A stretch of DNA of 64,000 bases, taken from positions 1,417,501 to 1,481,500 of the forward strand of contig NZ_AP023360.1 in assembly GCF_018326265.1 (NCBI RefSeq), read 5' to 3'. Each line of letters opens with the position of its first letter. The stretch's first letter is position 1. The notes below the pieces were generated by a model. It did not search any database. It was not told where the DNA came from and saw only the letters and a list, made by a program, of their open reading frames with translations. The position numbers and the translations under genes were made by a program. This document shows positions 38,123-47,226 of the stretch, one piece after another. The stretch is from Catellatospora sp. IY07-71. Lineage in GTDB: Bacteria > Actinomycetota > Actinomycetes > Mycobacteriales > Micromonosporaceae.

Positions 38123-39409
38123 TCAGGTCCGGGGCAGCGGGGCGCGGGCGGCCAGATCGGCCCGGTCGGCGGCAGCCCGTCCCGAGGCCCAACCGGCCAG
38201 GTTGCCGATCCGCGCCGCGCCGGTCACCCGGTTCGGGAACAGCTCGTCGAACGCCGTGCTGACCGCCTCGTTGCGCGCGGCGAGCACGGGCACCAGGTCC
38301 GTGCCGGCCGCCGCTTCGGCGTGGCCCTCCTCGGCGGCCTCGGCCAGCCGCTCGCCGATGCGGTCGGCGTACGCGCTCAGGAACGCCTGCCGGAACGAGC
38401 GCACGTCGTTGCGGCCATAGCGGTCCGGCCGGGCGTTCGCGGCGGTCATCGCCCGCACCGCCTGCACCAGCAGCGAGGTGTAGAGCAGCTCGACGGCGTC
38501 CAGGTCGGGCTCGAAGCCGACCATGGTGCTCAGGCCGTACTCCTTGAAGTTCACCGCGCGGCAGTTGTTGGCCCTCGCGACGACCTGGAGCAGCAGCGCC
38601 TTCGGGCCCTCGTACGGGTTGGCGATGACGATGCGCCGGGTGTCCGGGCCGTCGCCGCCGCCCGCGGTGGCGTCCAGCAGCGCGTGGTCGATGCTGTGCC
38701 GGGCCATCAGCTGCTGGGCCTTGGCGGTGAACGCCTCCGCCTCCTCAGGGAAGCCGGTCGACTCGGCCTTGGCCAGCAGCGCCCGGATGCGGTCCAGCAT
38801 GCGCTGGTCGGCGGCCTGCGTCGCGCGGCTCGCGCTGCGCCGGGGCGGGATGGGCGTACCCGGCGCGTGCCCGGCCTTCTCCAGCCGCGGCAGCTCGTGG
38901 TGGATCCAGCGCATCAGCTCGAACGCGCCGCCGAGCACCTTCAGCCGGTCCAGCCCGTGCCGCTGCCCGAACGCCGCCAGGTGCTCCTCGTCGGCGCCCC
39001 ACCAGACGGCCGCCTCCAGCACCTCCAGCTGCGAGTGCCAGCGGCCGGTGACGGTCTCGGGGGCGTGTGCCCGCATCCGGCCCGCGCTGGCGTCGCTCAG
39101 CAGGCGGATCATCCATGCGGTCACGGCGGCCGGAGCCTTCACCTTGGCGGCGAAGCGGCGCAGGGCGTGGTCCAGCTCCGCCGGCTGCCAGTTCAGGTCC
39201 CACGCGTGCTGCACCGCCAGCCCGGTCGCGTGCAGGGCGGCGGCGCCGACCGCGCCGGAGTCCAGGGTGCTCGCGTACACGTCATCGCAGGCCTTGCGGA
39301 AGGCGCGGTGGTCGCGGCGGTGCAGCGCGCCGGTGACCTCGGCGAACATCCGGTCGGCGTAGCGGCGGTGCGTGGCGGCGCCGTCGGTGGAAGGGGTCGT
39401 GGCGGTCAT
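38123..39409 (-). CDS. DUF2786 domain protein
   Basis: 428 residues from ATG 39409, which overlaps the amidase stop by four bases (ATGA), so translation is coupled. The frame runs further upstream, but that part is the shadow of the amidase gene. The DUF2786 segment is LDRIRALLAKAESTGFPEEA followed by EAFTAKAQQLMARHSIDHAL (about 190-235). The N-terminal half is helical with many Trp; the second half contains ALLLQVVARANNCRAVNF and FEPDLDAVELLYTSLLVQA, typical of the family. Function is unknown. It is found next to the partition/cwlM region in several actinobacteria. Confidence 0.85.
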   Translation of the reverse strand: MTATTPSTDGAATHRRYADRMFAEVTGALHRRDHRAFRKACDDVYASTLDSGAVGAAALHATGLAVQHAWDLNWQPAELDHALRRFAAKVKAPAAVTAWMIRLLSDASAGRMRAHAPETVTGRWHSQLEVLEAAVWWGADEEHLAAFGQRHGLDRLKVLGGAFELMRWIHHELPRLEKAGHAPGTPIPPRRSASRATQAADQRMLDRIRALLAKAESTGFPEEAEAFTAKAQQLMARHSIDHALLDATAGGGDGPDTRRIVIANPYEGPKALLLQVVARANNCRAVNFKEYGLSTMVGFEPDLDAVELLYTSLLVQAVRAMTAANARPDRYGRNDVRSFRQAFLSAYADRIGERLAEAAEEGHAEAAAGTDLVPVLAARNEAVSTAFDELFPNRVTGAARIGNLAGWASGRAAADRADLAARAPLPRT

Positions 39410-40563
39410 GAGCTGGGCAGCGCCATCCGTAGCGCGCTCACGTCGATGGTGCCGGTCTTCACGTCGATCTCGACCGGGTAGTACATGCGCTGCACCGCGG
39501 CGACGATCGCCTCGACCACCCGCTCGCGGAACATCGGGTCGATGAGCTGGGCCCGGTCCTTGGGCGAGGTGAGGTAGCCGACGTCGACGCGCACCGCGGG
39601 CATGCGGGTGTAGCGCAGCAGCTCCCAGGTCTTGGCGTGGGTGTGGCAGTTGCGCAGGCCGGTGCGGGCCACGATCTCCCGCTGGACCAGCCCGGCCAGC
39701 CGCTCCCCCATCGTCGAGGTGACGCCGTTCTCGGTGCCGTAGTGATAGGTGGCGACGCCGTCCGCCTGCGGGTTGTGGTGGCCGTCGATGTGCAGGGAGA
39801 TCAGCAGGTCGGCGCCCAGCTCGTTGGCGAGCTGGGCGCGGTCCAGGTCGCTGGGCGCCTCGATGGGCAGCGGGCCGCGGGTGAGGTGCACACGCATGCC
39901 AGCCGCGGCGAGCCGGCCCTCCAGCCGGGTGGCCAGGTCGTACGCCAGGTCCGACTCGGTCCAGCGCAACGGGCCGTCCGGCACCACCACGCCCGGGTCC
40001 GAGCCGCCGTGCCCGGGGTCGATGATGATCTGCCGCCCGACCAGGCTGGGGCCGGTGTGCCGGAAGGTGACCTCCTCGCGCAGTTTCAGCGGGGAGCCGC
40101 CGACCACCTTGCGGCCGAGGCGGCGCAGCATGTGCAGGGTCTCCGGGCCGCACGAGCCGTCCGGGGCGAGGCCCATCTCGCGCTGGAACGCCGACAGCGC
40201 GCGAGCCGTGCGCGGCCCGTACGTGCCGTCGGTGCGGCCGACGTCGTAGCCCATCTCCAGCAGCCGTTCCTGGAGCTGGCGCACGTCGTCGCCGCGCAGC
40301 GGGTTGGTGACGCTGTAGTAGAGGATGCGGGCGCCCAGCGTCCACCGGGCGGCGTCCAGGGCACGCCAGGTCTCCGCGCCCACCTCCCCGTCGACGGAGA
40401 GCCCACGGTCCTGCTGGAAGGCGCGCACGGCCCGCTCCGTGGCCGGGTCGAAGAACTCCGCCTCGGCGGGGTCGGGGGCCGGCGGCAGCAGGCGGAGCGC
40501 GACGAGAATCGACCGGATCTCGGTGACGGCCGGGCCGCGCTCACCGCGCTTGATGGCTCGCAC
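39406..40563 (-). CDS. cwlM: CwlM-like N-acetylmuramoyl-L-alanine amidase
   Basis: 385 residues from GTG 40563, where AGGAGG lies six bases upstream. Two peptidoglycan-binding repeats come first (about 1-70 and 88-148: GYDVGRTDGTYGPRTARALS), then an Amidase_3 domain (about 176-370). Zinc ligands appear present: His185 in IDPGHGGSDPG, Glu203 in RWTESDLAYDL, His258 in LLISLHIDGH. The usual catalytic Glu near the end is Asp327 (VRVDVGYLTSP). There is no signal peptide, so it is cytoplasmic. In mycobacteria CwlM is a cytoplasmic regulator of MurA beside trxC/trxB2, the same context as here. A regulatory role is therefore more likely than wall hydrolysis. Confidence 0.88.
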   Translation of the reverse strand: MRAIKRGERGPAVTEIRSILVALRLLPPAPDPAEAEFFDPATERAVRAFQQDRGLSVDGEVGAETWRALDAARWTLGARILYYSVTNPLRGDDVRQLQERLLEMGYDVGRTDGTYGPRTARALSAFQREMGLAPDGSCGPETLHMLRRLGRKVVGGSPLKLREEVTFRHTGPSLVGRQIIIDPGHGGSDPGVVVPDGPLRWTESDLAYDLATRLEGRLAAAGMRVHLTRGPLPIEAPSDLDRAQLANELGADLLISLHIDGHHNPQADGVATYHYGTENGVTSTMGERLAGLVQREIVARTGLRNCHTHAKTWELLRYTRMPAVRVDVGYLTSPKDRAQLIDPMFRERVVEAIVAAVQRMYYPVEIDVKTGTIDVSALRMALPSS

Positions 40564-40716
40564 GACGGACCTCCTGGGAAACCTCACAAATGCCACCGGA
40601 GCCTACCGCGCCGTGCCGGTGGGTGGTGAGTCTCGAACCTGGCTCGAAACGGCGCGCCGCCCGGTTCGCGGCATTACCTGTCATGATCGCGTACCCGGAA
40701 CCGGCCCGGAACATGT

Positions 40717-40750
40717 CGCGGGGCCCTGAGCAGCAGCTCAGAGCCCCGCG
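40717..40750. terminator. Terminator hairpin after trxA
   Basis: CGCGGGGCCCTGAGC and GCTCAGAGCCCCGCG pair over about 14 of 15 bases around a four-base loop, 22 bases beyond the trxA stop. It ends the sigM-trx operon and separates it from cwlM. Confidence 0.8.
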
Positions 40751-40771
40751 CGACGCGCCTGTGGCGCTGAG

Positions 40772-41095
40772 TCAGAGTGCCGACTCGATGAGCCGGACGA
40801 TGTCGCCCTTGGGCTTGGCGCCCGCGACCGACTGCACCGGCTGGCCGCCCTTGAACAGGGTCAGCGTCGGCACCGACATCACCCGGTAGGCCCGCGCGGT
40901 CTCCGGGTTGGCGTCGATGTCCAGCTTCACGATCGTGACCTGGTCGGCCATCTCGCGCGCGATCTCCTCGAGCACCGGCGCGACCTTGCGGCACGGGCCG
41001 CACCACTCGGCCCAGAAGTCCACCAGCACCGGCTTGTCGGACTGCAGTACGTCACTGACGAACGTGGCGTCGGTGACCGCCTTCGCGGATCCCAT
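40772..41095 (-). CDS. trxA: Thioredoxin
   Basis: 107 residues from ATG 41095 (GGGAG nine bases upstream; an ATG five codons earlier lacks this spacing). The active site [19 protein letters not shown], the buried DIDANP and the cis-proline [12 protein letters not shown] are canonical. It reduces protein disulfides using electrons from TrxB. It follows trxB after 49 bases and precedes the operon terminator. Confidence 0.97.
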   Translation of the reverse strand: MGSAKAVTDATFVSDVLQSDKPVLVDFWAEWCGPCRKVAPVLEEIAREMADQVTIVKLDIDANPETARAYRVMSVPTLTLFKGGQPVQSVAGAKPKGDIVRLIESAL

Positions 41096-41144
41096 TCGGG
41101 TCTCTCCCATCTCAGAAAACTCTGTTACGTCGTGTGTGTCGCGC

Positions 41145-42068
41145 TCAGTGCGCGAGGAAGCGCTCCGCGTCGAGGGCCGCGGTGCAGCCGGTGCCGGCCG
41201 CCGTGATGGCCTGGCGGTAGGTGTGGTCGACCAGGTCGCCCGCGGCGAACACGCCGGGGAGGTCGGTGCGCGAGCTCGGGGAGTCGACCTTCACGTAGCC
41301 CTCGTCGTCCATGGCCACCTGGCCGCGGAACATCTCGCTGCGCGGGTCGTGGCCGATGGCGACGAACACGCCGCTGGTGGGCAGCTCGCGCTGCTCGCCG
41401 GTGACCACGTTGTGCACGCGGACCGCGGAGACCTTGCCGTCGGTGCCGAGGACCTCGTCGATCACGGTGTTCCACTCGACCGAGATCTTCTCGTTGGCCA
41501 GGGCGCGCTCCGCCATGATCTTGCTGGCGCGGAACTCGTCGCGCCGGTGGATGATCGTCACGTGCTCGGCGAAGCGGGTGAGGAAGGTCGCCTCCTCCAT
41601 CGCCGAGTCGCCGCCGCCCACCACCACGATGCGCTGGCCCCGGAAGAAGAAGCCGTCGCAGGTGGCGCAGGACGACACGCCGTGGCCGAGCAGCTCCTGC
41701 TCGCCGGGCACGCCCAGCGGGCGCCAGGCCGAGCCGGTGGAGAGGATGACGGCGCGGGCCTTGTACTCCCGGTCGCCGACCCAGACGCTCTTCACGTCGC
41801 CGGACAGCTCGACCCGGGTCGCGTTGTCGGTGATGAACTCGGTGCCGAAGCGCTCCGCCTGCTTGCGCATCTGGTCCATCAGCTCCGGGCCCATGACGCC
41901 GTCCGGGAAGCCGGGGAAGTTCTCCACCTCGGTGGTGGTCATGAGCGCACCGCCCGACTCCACGCCCTCGATGAGCAGCGGCTTCAGGTTGGCACGCGCT
42001 GCGTACACGGCCGCGGTGTAGCCGGCCGGACCCGAGCCGACGATGATCAGGTTTCGGACGTTCTCCAC
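41145..42068 (-). CDS. trxB: Thioredoxin reductase
   Basis: 307 residues, the low-molecular-weight bacterial type. FAD site [20 protein letters not shown], redox centre [18 protein letters not shown] site [15 protein letters not shown], and the C-terminal FAD motif [17 protein letters not shown]. It transfers electrons from NADPH to thioredoxin. Placement after the sigM/anti-sigma pair suggests regulation in the thiol or envelope stress response, as for mycobacterial SigM loci. Confidence 0.97.
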   Translation of the reverse strand: MENVRNLIIVGSGPAGYTAAVYAARANLKPLLIEGVESGGALMTTTEVENFPGFPDGVMGPELMDQMRKQAERFGTEFITDNATRVELSGDVKSVWVGDREYKARAVILSTGSAWRPLGVPGEQELLGHGVSSCATCDGFFFRGQRIVVVGGGDSAMEEATFLTRFAEHVTIIHRRDEFRASKIMAERALANEKISVEWNTVIDEVLGTDGKVSAVRVHNVVTGEQRELPTSGVFVAIGHDPRSEMFRGQVAMDDEGYVKVDSPSSRTDLPGVFAAGDLVDHTYRQAITAAGTGCTAALDAERFLAH

Positions 42069-42185
42069 GAGACGCGCTCCCTAGGATCGACACGAACGTT
42101 CGCGCCGTGCTTGTCGCAGGCTGAAACGCCATCGTACGGAGCGAGCATTCCGTTGCGGCCCCAGCGGTGGGTCAGCTCACTGTGT

Positions 42186-43052
42186 CTAGTCGCGTGGCGC
42201 GCGGAACAGCTCGTCAGGACCGTTCACGCCGCAGCCCGGACCGGCCACGAACCAGTAGCCGGCGGTGGCCGTGTCGACCATCATGACCAGGGCCGGCCGG
42301 CCCTCGAAGTGGGCGAAGTCGACCGAGGTCACCGTGCCCGGCACCGCTGTCCGCACCGCATCGAGGCATTGGGCGAGCGCCGCGGGTGAGCCCGTGAGGC
42401 GCTCGAGCCCGGCCGGTGCCTTCAGGTGGTTGCGCATGGCGGTGGCATCGTCGGGGGTGGTCAGCAGCTCCGGGGCGGAGCTGTCCTTGGCCGACGCCAG
42501 GGCGCGCACCCCCTCGTGCATCTGCTCGCGCCGGTAGTCGGTCCCGCTGGCGTTCGCGGGCACCAGCCCGGCCGCCGCCGGGGCCGCCGCGGGAGCGTCC
42601 GCCATCGTGCCCGCCTCCTGCGCCGACATGCCGAGCGAGCCCAGCGGCAGCACGATCCCGGCCAGCGCGAGCACGCCCGCCGCGACCGCCGTGGGCATCA
42701 CCCAGCGGCGCCGGGGACGCCTGGCGGCGCTGGGGCGGGCAGGCCGGTCGGACCTGTCCAGGGTCCGCTCGCCCACCCCGGAGCGCGGCGCCACGGGGGG
42801 CACCGGCGCGAACTCGGGCGAGGCCAGCAGGGCGTCGAAGCGGGCGGCCACGTCCGCGGGCATGGGCTCCGGTGTGGCGGAGAGCACGGTCAGATCCGCC
42901 GAGACCAGAGCGAGCGCGCCGCGCAGCTCGTCGGCGGCGGCCTGCCACGCCGGGTCCGCGGCGATCAGCTCGGCGATGCGGGTTTCGTCCGGGGTGCCCT
43001 CCAGCGCGCCGCCGACGTAGTCGGCCAGCAGATCATGATCGACTGTGGTCAT
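42186..43052 (-). CDS. Anti-sigma factor, RsmA-like membrane protein
   Basis: 288 residues. The cytosolic N-terminal part (1-65: HDLLADYVGGALEGTPDETR, then IAELIAADPAWQAAADELRGAL) has the layout of an anti-sigma domain. A single transmembrane helix lies at about 128-150 (VMPTAVAAGVLALAGIVLPLG). The outer part has one late Cys pair region (FVAGPGCGVN). It overlaps the sigM 3' end by 20 bases, which usually means a sigma/anti-sigma pair. In mycobacteria the gene between sigM and trxB is RsmA. The zinc motif HxxxCxxC is absent. Confidence 0.8.
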   Translation of the reverse strand: MTTVDHDLLADYVGGALEGTPDETRIAELIAADPAWQAAADELRGALALVSADLTVLSATPEPMPADVAARFDALLASPEFAPVPPVAPRSGVGERTLDRSDRPARPSAARRPRRRWVMPTAVAAGVLALAGIVLPLGSLGMSAQEAGTMADAPAAAPAAAGLVPANASGTDYRREQMHEGVRALASAKDSSAPELLTTPDDATAMRNHLKAPAGLERLTGSPAALAQCLDAVRTAVPGTVTSVDFAHFEGRPALVMMVDTATAGYWFVAGPGCGVNGPDELFRAPRD

Positions 43053-43689
43053 GGGAGCCCCCTTTCGGTGCGAAGTCCTGCGTCCGTGTCCCTCCGACGT
43101 CAGGTGCGGCGTTCAGGTTGCGTAGGTGACCCAACATCACAGCGAGCCGGGCCCGGCCCCGTGAGCAGCGGCTCTTGACGGTGCCCTCGGCCACACCCAT
43201 CATCTCGGCCACCTCGGCCACCGAGTAGCCCTGCAGGTCCACCAGGACCAGGGCGGCCCGCTGCTCGTACGGCAGCTCGGCCAGCGCGGCCCGCACCACC
43301 ATCGCGGTGTCGTGGTCGGTGCTGGGCGCCGCCGGCTCGTTGCGGGCCGCGCCGTGGCGGTCGTCCTCCTCCGCGCCGGCCTGGCCGGGCAGCGGCAGGG
43401 TGAAGTGGGCCTGGCGCCGCCGCAGCCGGTCGACGCAGGCGTTCACCACGATGCGGTGCAGCCAGGTGGTCACGGCGGCCTCGCCGCGGAACCGGGCCGC
43501 GGCGCGGTGCGCGGAGAGCATCGCCTCCTGCAGCGCGTCCGCGGCGTCCTCGCGATCGTTGGTGGTGCGCAGCGCTACGGCCCAGAGCCGGTCGCGGTGG
43601 CGGCGGAACAGCACCCCGAAGGCGTCGGGCTCGCCGGCGGCATGGGCCGCCAGCAGCTCCTCGTCCGTACGGGGGTCCGGCCCGGTCAC
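43033..43689 (-). CDS. sigM: RNA polymerase ECF sigma factor, SigM-like
   Basis: 218 residues from GTG 43689, overlapping the upstream pseudokinase stop by four bases. Region 2 is DELLAAHAAGEPDAFGVLFR ... DALQEAMLSAHRAAARF ... TTWLHRIVVNACVDRLRRRQ; region 4 is ALAELPYEQRAALVLVDLQ, GYSVAEVAEMMGVAEGTVKS and RCSRGRARL. An acidic linker separates them. It is transcribed with its membrane anti-sigma and trxB-trxA, matching the mycobacterial sigM locus. Confidence 0.92.
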   Translation of the reverse strand: MTGPDPRTDEELLAAHAAGEPDAFGVLFRRHRDRLWAVALRTTNDREDAADALQEAMLSAHRAAARFRGEAAVTTWLHRIVVNACVDRLRRRQAHFTLPLPGQAGAEEDDRHGAARNEPAAPSTDHDTAMVVRAALAELPYEQRAALVLVDLQGYSVAEVAEMMGVAEGTVKSRCSRGRARLAVMLGHLRNLNAAPDVGGTRTQDFAPKGGSHDHSRS

Positions 43690-45200
43690 TGCACCTCTAC
43701 CACGATCTCCTGCACGCCGACGCGGAACCGGCCGGCGTCCTCCGAGTCCGGGGGCAGCTGCGAGATCCAGATCATCAGGAACTGGTACGGCGTGGTCGTG
43801 TCGGTGGAGAACACCATGGTGCTGCCGGAGTCCGGCCCGAACACGGTTGCGCTCTCGACCGGCTTGAACGTGGCGACGATGGTCTGGTCGCCGGCCTTGG
43901 TCATCGGCGCGTCGGTCGGGCCCGCCTGCAGCGTCGCCGAGGTGCCGGTGTCGGTGAGCTGCACCTTCACGCTGGAGATGATCTGCGGCTGGTCCAGCTT
44001 GATGAGGATGCCGAGGCCCTTCTTCTGCTGGCCCACGGCGCCGAAGTTCTGCTTGTACCAGCTGGTGCGCCACTGCGTGGTCACCTTGCCGTCGACCAGG
44101 TTGGGGGCGTCCTTGGCGGAGTCGCGGTCGCCCACCGGGTCGACGATGCGGACCTGGTCGCCGCGCAGGTTGAGCACGCGGGGCTGCGGCGCGGCGGACT
44201 CGGCCGGGGCGGCCGACACGGTCGGCGACGGGCTCGCGGTGGGCTCCTCGGCCCCGGCGTTGAGCGCGCGTACGGCGAACACCAGGCCCGCGACGACCAG
44301 CGCCAGGGCGACGCCGCCGACGGCCATCAGCTTCGGGGTCGCGGCGCGCGGGGTGGGCTCGGCCGGGTCCTCGGCGAAGCGCAGCGTGCCGTTGCCGCCG
44401 AGCAGCAGCCGCTCGCCGGTGTCCAGCCGGGCCAGCTCGGAGGTCAGCACCTGCGCGGTGGGCAGCGCGAGCTTCCCGTCGAGCAGGTCCATCACGAGAT
44501 CGTCGAGGTAGGTCGGGACGCCGGCGCGGACCTGCCGCGGGGCGACCAGGGTGCCGGTGCTGTCGCGGCGGCCGTCGGGCAGCGCGGAGCGCCCCGCCTC
44601 GGCCTTCGGCCAGTGGCCGGTGAGCATGAAGTACGCCACGCCGCCGAGGCCGCGCACGTCGGCCTCGTTGCTGGTGTGGTCGTCGACCCGGGCGTCGGCG
44701 AGCACGACCCGGCCGTCGTTGGCGACCAGGACCGTGCCGGGGTGCACGTTGCCGTGCGCCATGCCGCTGGCGTGCAGCGCGGACACCGCGTCGGCGACCG
44801 CGTGCAGCACGGACGTGGCGCGTTCGGCGTCGAACGGGCCCTCCTCGGCGACCAGGTCGCGCAGGGCGGTGCCCTCGATCCACTCGCGGATGACGTACGC
44901 CCGCTCGCCCTCGTCGATGGCGTCGTAGACGCCGATCAGGTTCGGGTGCACCACCCGGCTCGCGGTGACCGCGGCGGAGAGCATCTCCTCGGCGGAGGCG
45001 CCGCCCGGCGTACGCAGCACGAGTGCGACCGGCCGGCGCAGCACCACGTCGACCCCGCGCCAGACCTGACGGCCGGCGCTGTCGTTGTTGATGTGCTCCT
45101 CCAGGCGGTAGCGCTCGGCCAGCACATCGCCGACCGCGAGCCCGCCCAGGGGTTCGGCAGCCGACCCGGCCGCGGATGGCCCCTCGCCGACCTGGGTCAC
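43686..45200 (-). CDS. Membrane pseudokinase, MviN C-terminal-like
   Basis: 504 residues from GTG 45200 (GGAGG five bases upstream). Residues about 25-265 have a protein-kinase fold, but catalytic residues are gone: the VAIK lysine region reads RRPVALVLRT, the HRD loop is MAHGNVHPGTVLV (about 148-159) and the DFG site reads VLADARVDD. One transmembrane helix lies at about 291-311. The outer domain (about 330-504) has VLNLRGDQVRIVDPVGDRD and TTQWRTSWYKQNFG, a discoidin-like pattern. This is the architecture of the C-terminal half of mycobacterial MviN (Rv3910), which recruits FhaA. Here it is a separate gene heading the sigM operon. Confidence 0.85.
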   Translation of the reverse strand: MTQVGEGPSAAGSAAEPLGGLAVGDVLAERYRLEEHINNDSAGRQVWRGVDVVLRRPVALVLRTPGGASAEEMLSAAVTASRVVHPNLIGVYDAIDEGERAYVIREWIEGTALRDLVAEEGPFDAERATSVLHAVADAVSALHASGMAHGNVHPGTVLVANDGRVVLADARVDDHTSNEADVRGLGGVAYFMLTGHWPKAEAGRSALPDGRRDSTGTLVAPRQVRAGVPTYLDDLVMDLLDGKLALPTAQVLTSELARLDTGERLLLGGNGTLRFAEDPAEPTPRAATPKLMAVGGVALALVVAGLVFAVRALNAGAEEPTASPSPTVSAAPAESAAPQPRVLNLRGDQVRIVDPVGDRDSAKDAPNLVDGKVTTQWRTSWYKQNFGAVGQQKKGLGILIKLDQPQIISSVKVQLTDTGTSATLQAGPTDAPMTKAGDQTIVATFKPVESATVFGPDSGSTMVFSTDTTTPYQFLMIWISQLPPDSEDAGRFRVGVQEIVVEVQ

Positions 45201-45487
45201 CCCGTCCTCCCTCAGTGATGCAGTCGCAATGTGCCGTCGGTGCCGCCATGGATCGGACTCAGCCCGCACGTGGAGGCCGTCGCATTGTCGTCCGCTATCT
45301 AGAGAGCCTAGGCGTTCCGCTCGGTTGCCGAGTGCGACCTTACAGCTATCTGACGAATCGGCGCAGCCGCAGAGGGCCCCTCCGAAGACTCGAACCGGTA
45401 TCGGTCGGCGGCCCGGATGGGCGGTGTGGGTGGCACAAAATAGCTACGCTTCCTCCATATCGGGCAAATCTGACAGGGAGCGGCGTG

Positions 45488-46999
45488 ATGGTGGACGCGG
45501 CGGCGGTACGGGCCGGATACGCCTTCGACGGCCCGGCGGTCGAGCTCGGCGCGCTGGTCGGCGCCGACGGCAAGGCCCTGCCCGACTGCCCGGTCCGGGT
45601 CCCGCTGGCCGTGCTCAACCGGCACGGGCTGGTCGCCGGGGCCACCGGCACGGGCAAGACGAAGACCCTCCAGGTGCTCGCCGAGCAGCTGTCCGCCGCC
45701 GGGGTGCCGGTGTTCCTCGCCGACATCAAGGGCGACGTCAGCGGCATGGCCGCCCCCGCCGTGCCGAACGACCGGATCACCGAGCGGATGGCCGAGCTGG
45801 GGCAGCCGTGGGTGCCCGCCGCGTACCCGTGCGAGTTCCTCACCCTGGGCGGCAAGGGCGTCGGCGTGCCCGTCCGGGCCACCGTGACCGACTTCGGGCC
45901 GCTGCTGCTGGCCAAGGTGATGGACCTGACCGAGGTGCAGACCTCCTCGCTCAACCTCGTCTTCCACTTCGCCGACGCCAAGGGCCTGCCGCTGGTCGAC
46001 GTGAAGGATCTGCGCTCGGTGATCCAGTACCTGGTGTCCGCGGAGGGCGCCGCCGAGCTGAAGAGCCTCGGCGGGCTGTCCAAGCAGACCGCCGGGGTGC
46101 TGCTGCGGGAGCTGATCGGGTTCAGCGACGCGGGCGCGGACGCGTTCTTCGGCGAGCCCGAGTTCGCCACCACCGACCTGCTGCGCACCGCGCCCGACGG
46201 CCGGGGCATGGTCACCGTGCTGGAGCTGCCCGGCGTGGTCGCCCAGCCCGCGCTGTTCTCCTCATTCCTGATGTGGCTGCTCGCCGACCTCTACCAGGAG
46301 CTGCCCGAGGTCGGCGATCCGGACAAACCCAAGCTGGTCTTCTTCTTCGACGAGGCGCACCTGCTGTTCAAGGACGCCTCCAAGGCGTTCCTGGAGTCGA
46401 TCACCCAGACGGTGCGGCTCATCCGGTCCAAGGGCGTCGGGGTCTTCTTCGTCACGCAGACCCCCAAGGACGTGCACGCCGACGTGCTCGCCCAGCTCGG
46501 CAGCCGGGTCCAGCACGCGCTGCGGGCGTACACGCCCGACGACGCGAAGGCGCTCAAGGCGACCGCTTCCACGTTCCCGAAGTCGGGCTACGACCTGGAG
46601 GAGGTGCTGACGCAGCTCGGCACCGGCGAGGCGATCGTGACCGTGCTCAGCGAGAAGGGCGCGCCGACACCCGTCGCGTGGACCCGGCTGCGCGCGCCCC
46701 GGTCGCTCATGGCCGCCGCGGACCCGGCCGTGCTGGCCGCGATCACGGCGGGCTCGCCGCTGGGCGCGAAGTACAACCAGCCCGTGGACCGCGAGTCGGC
46801 GTACGAGATGCTCGCCGCCCGCCTCGCCCCGCCGCCCGCGCCCGCCCAGGCCCCCGCTCCCCCGCCGCAGGCCAAGCCCGAGCCGAACCTCGCCACCCAG
46901 ATCCTCGGCTCCAAGACCACCAAACGCCTGCTCACGACCGCTGCTGCCGCCGCCGGCACCGCCATCATCCGCTCCATCTTCGGCACCCGCCGCCGCTGA
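45488..46999 (+). CDS. HerA-like ATPase (DUF853 family)
   Basis: 503 residues from ATG 45488 with GGGAG seven bases upstream; the frame is open further upstream but unsupported. Walker A is LVAGATGTGKTKTLQVLAEQ, followed by FLADIKGDVSGMAAP, a middle region LKSLGGLSKQTAGVLLREL, Walker B KLVFFFDEAHLLFKDAS, and sensor/arginine region FVTQTPKDVHADVLAQLGSR. The C-terminal 50 residues are Pro/Ala-rich and basic. DUF853 proteins are hexameric helicase/translocase-type ATPases of poorly known role. It lies on the opposite strand between the pseudokinase and murJ genes. Confidence 0.9.
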   Translation: MVDAAAVRAGYAFDGPAVELGALVGADGKALPDCPVRVPLAVLNRHGLVAGATGTGKTKTLQVLAEQLSAAGVPVFLADIKGDVSGMAAPAVPNDRITERMAELGQPWVPAAYPCEFLTLGGKGVGVPVRATVTDFGPLLLAKVMDLTEVQTSSLNLVFHFADAKGLPLVDVKDLRSVIQYLVSAEGAAELKSLGGLSKQTAGVLLRELIGFSDAGADAFFGEPEFATTDLLRTAPDGRGMVTVLELPGVVAQPALFSSFLMWLLADLYQELPEVGDPDKPKLVFFFDEAHLLFKDASKAFLESITQTVRLIRSKGVGVFFVTQTPKDVHADVLAQLGSRVQHALRAYTPDDAKALKATASTFPKSGYDLEEVLTQLGTGEAIVTVLSEKGAPTPVAWTRLRAPRSLMAAADPAVLAAITAGSPLGAKYNQPVDRESAYEMLAARLAPPPAPAQAPAPPPQAKPEPNLATQILGSKTTKRLLTTAAAAAGTAIIRSIFGTRRR

Positions 47000-47007
47000 C
47001 GAAGGCA

Positions 47008-47056
47008 AGGAAGGGCACCTTCTTATCGCTTTCCGTAGAGGAAGGGCACCTTCTTA
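47008..47056. repeat. Direct repeat AGGAAGGGCACCTTCTTA
   Basis: Two identical 18-base copies at 47008-47025 and 47039-47056, 31 bases apart, just downstream of the HerA-like stop. Each is itself nearly palindromic (AAGG...CCTT). It may be a small interspersed repeat or a protein-binding pair. Confidence 0.8.
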
Positions 47057-47103
47057 ACCCGCGGCTTGCGCGGGCTCCGCCGCCAGCGGCAGGCTACGCC
47101 GCG

Positions 47104-47168
47104 ATGATGGGTGTCTCGTGTCGGAAGATGCGGTCTGGCCTCACGTTCCGACACGAAACACTGATCAC
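47104..47168. repeat. Palindromic dispersed repeat, family 1, copy C
   Basis: TCGTGTCGGAAGATGCGGTC and, 27 bases later, GACACGAAACACTGATCAC match copies A and B base for base over most of the inner palindrome. The outer left arm is less conserved. It sits between the HerA-like and murJ genes, which converge. Confidence 0.75.
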
Positions 47169-47175
47169 GGCAGAG

Positions 47176-47212
47176 AGCGAGGCCGCAGTTTCCGGGAAAC
47201 CGCGGCCTCGCT
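47176..47212. terminator. Terminator hairpin of murJ
   Basis: AGCGAGGCCGC and GCGGCCTCGCT form an 11-base stem, extended inward by GTTTCC/GGAAAC. It starts 15 bases past the murJ stop. Confidence 0.8.
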
Positions 47213-47226
47213 GAACAGCGTGCCGG

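Noticed and set aside
39410..40345. Extension of the DUF2786 gene to 740 residues
   Set aside because: The extra part is an out-of-frame reading of the amidase gene; the ATGA overlap at 39406-39409 marks the real start.
43690..45249. Extension of SigM to 738 residues
   Set aside because: The extra part is an out-of-frame reading of the pseudokinase gene; the GTGA overlap marks the real start.
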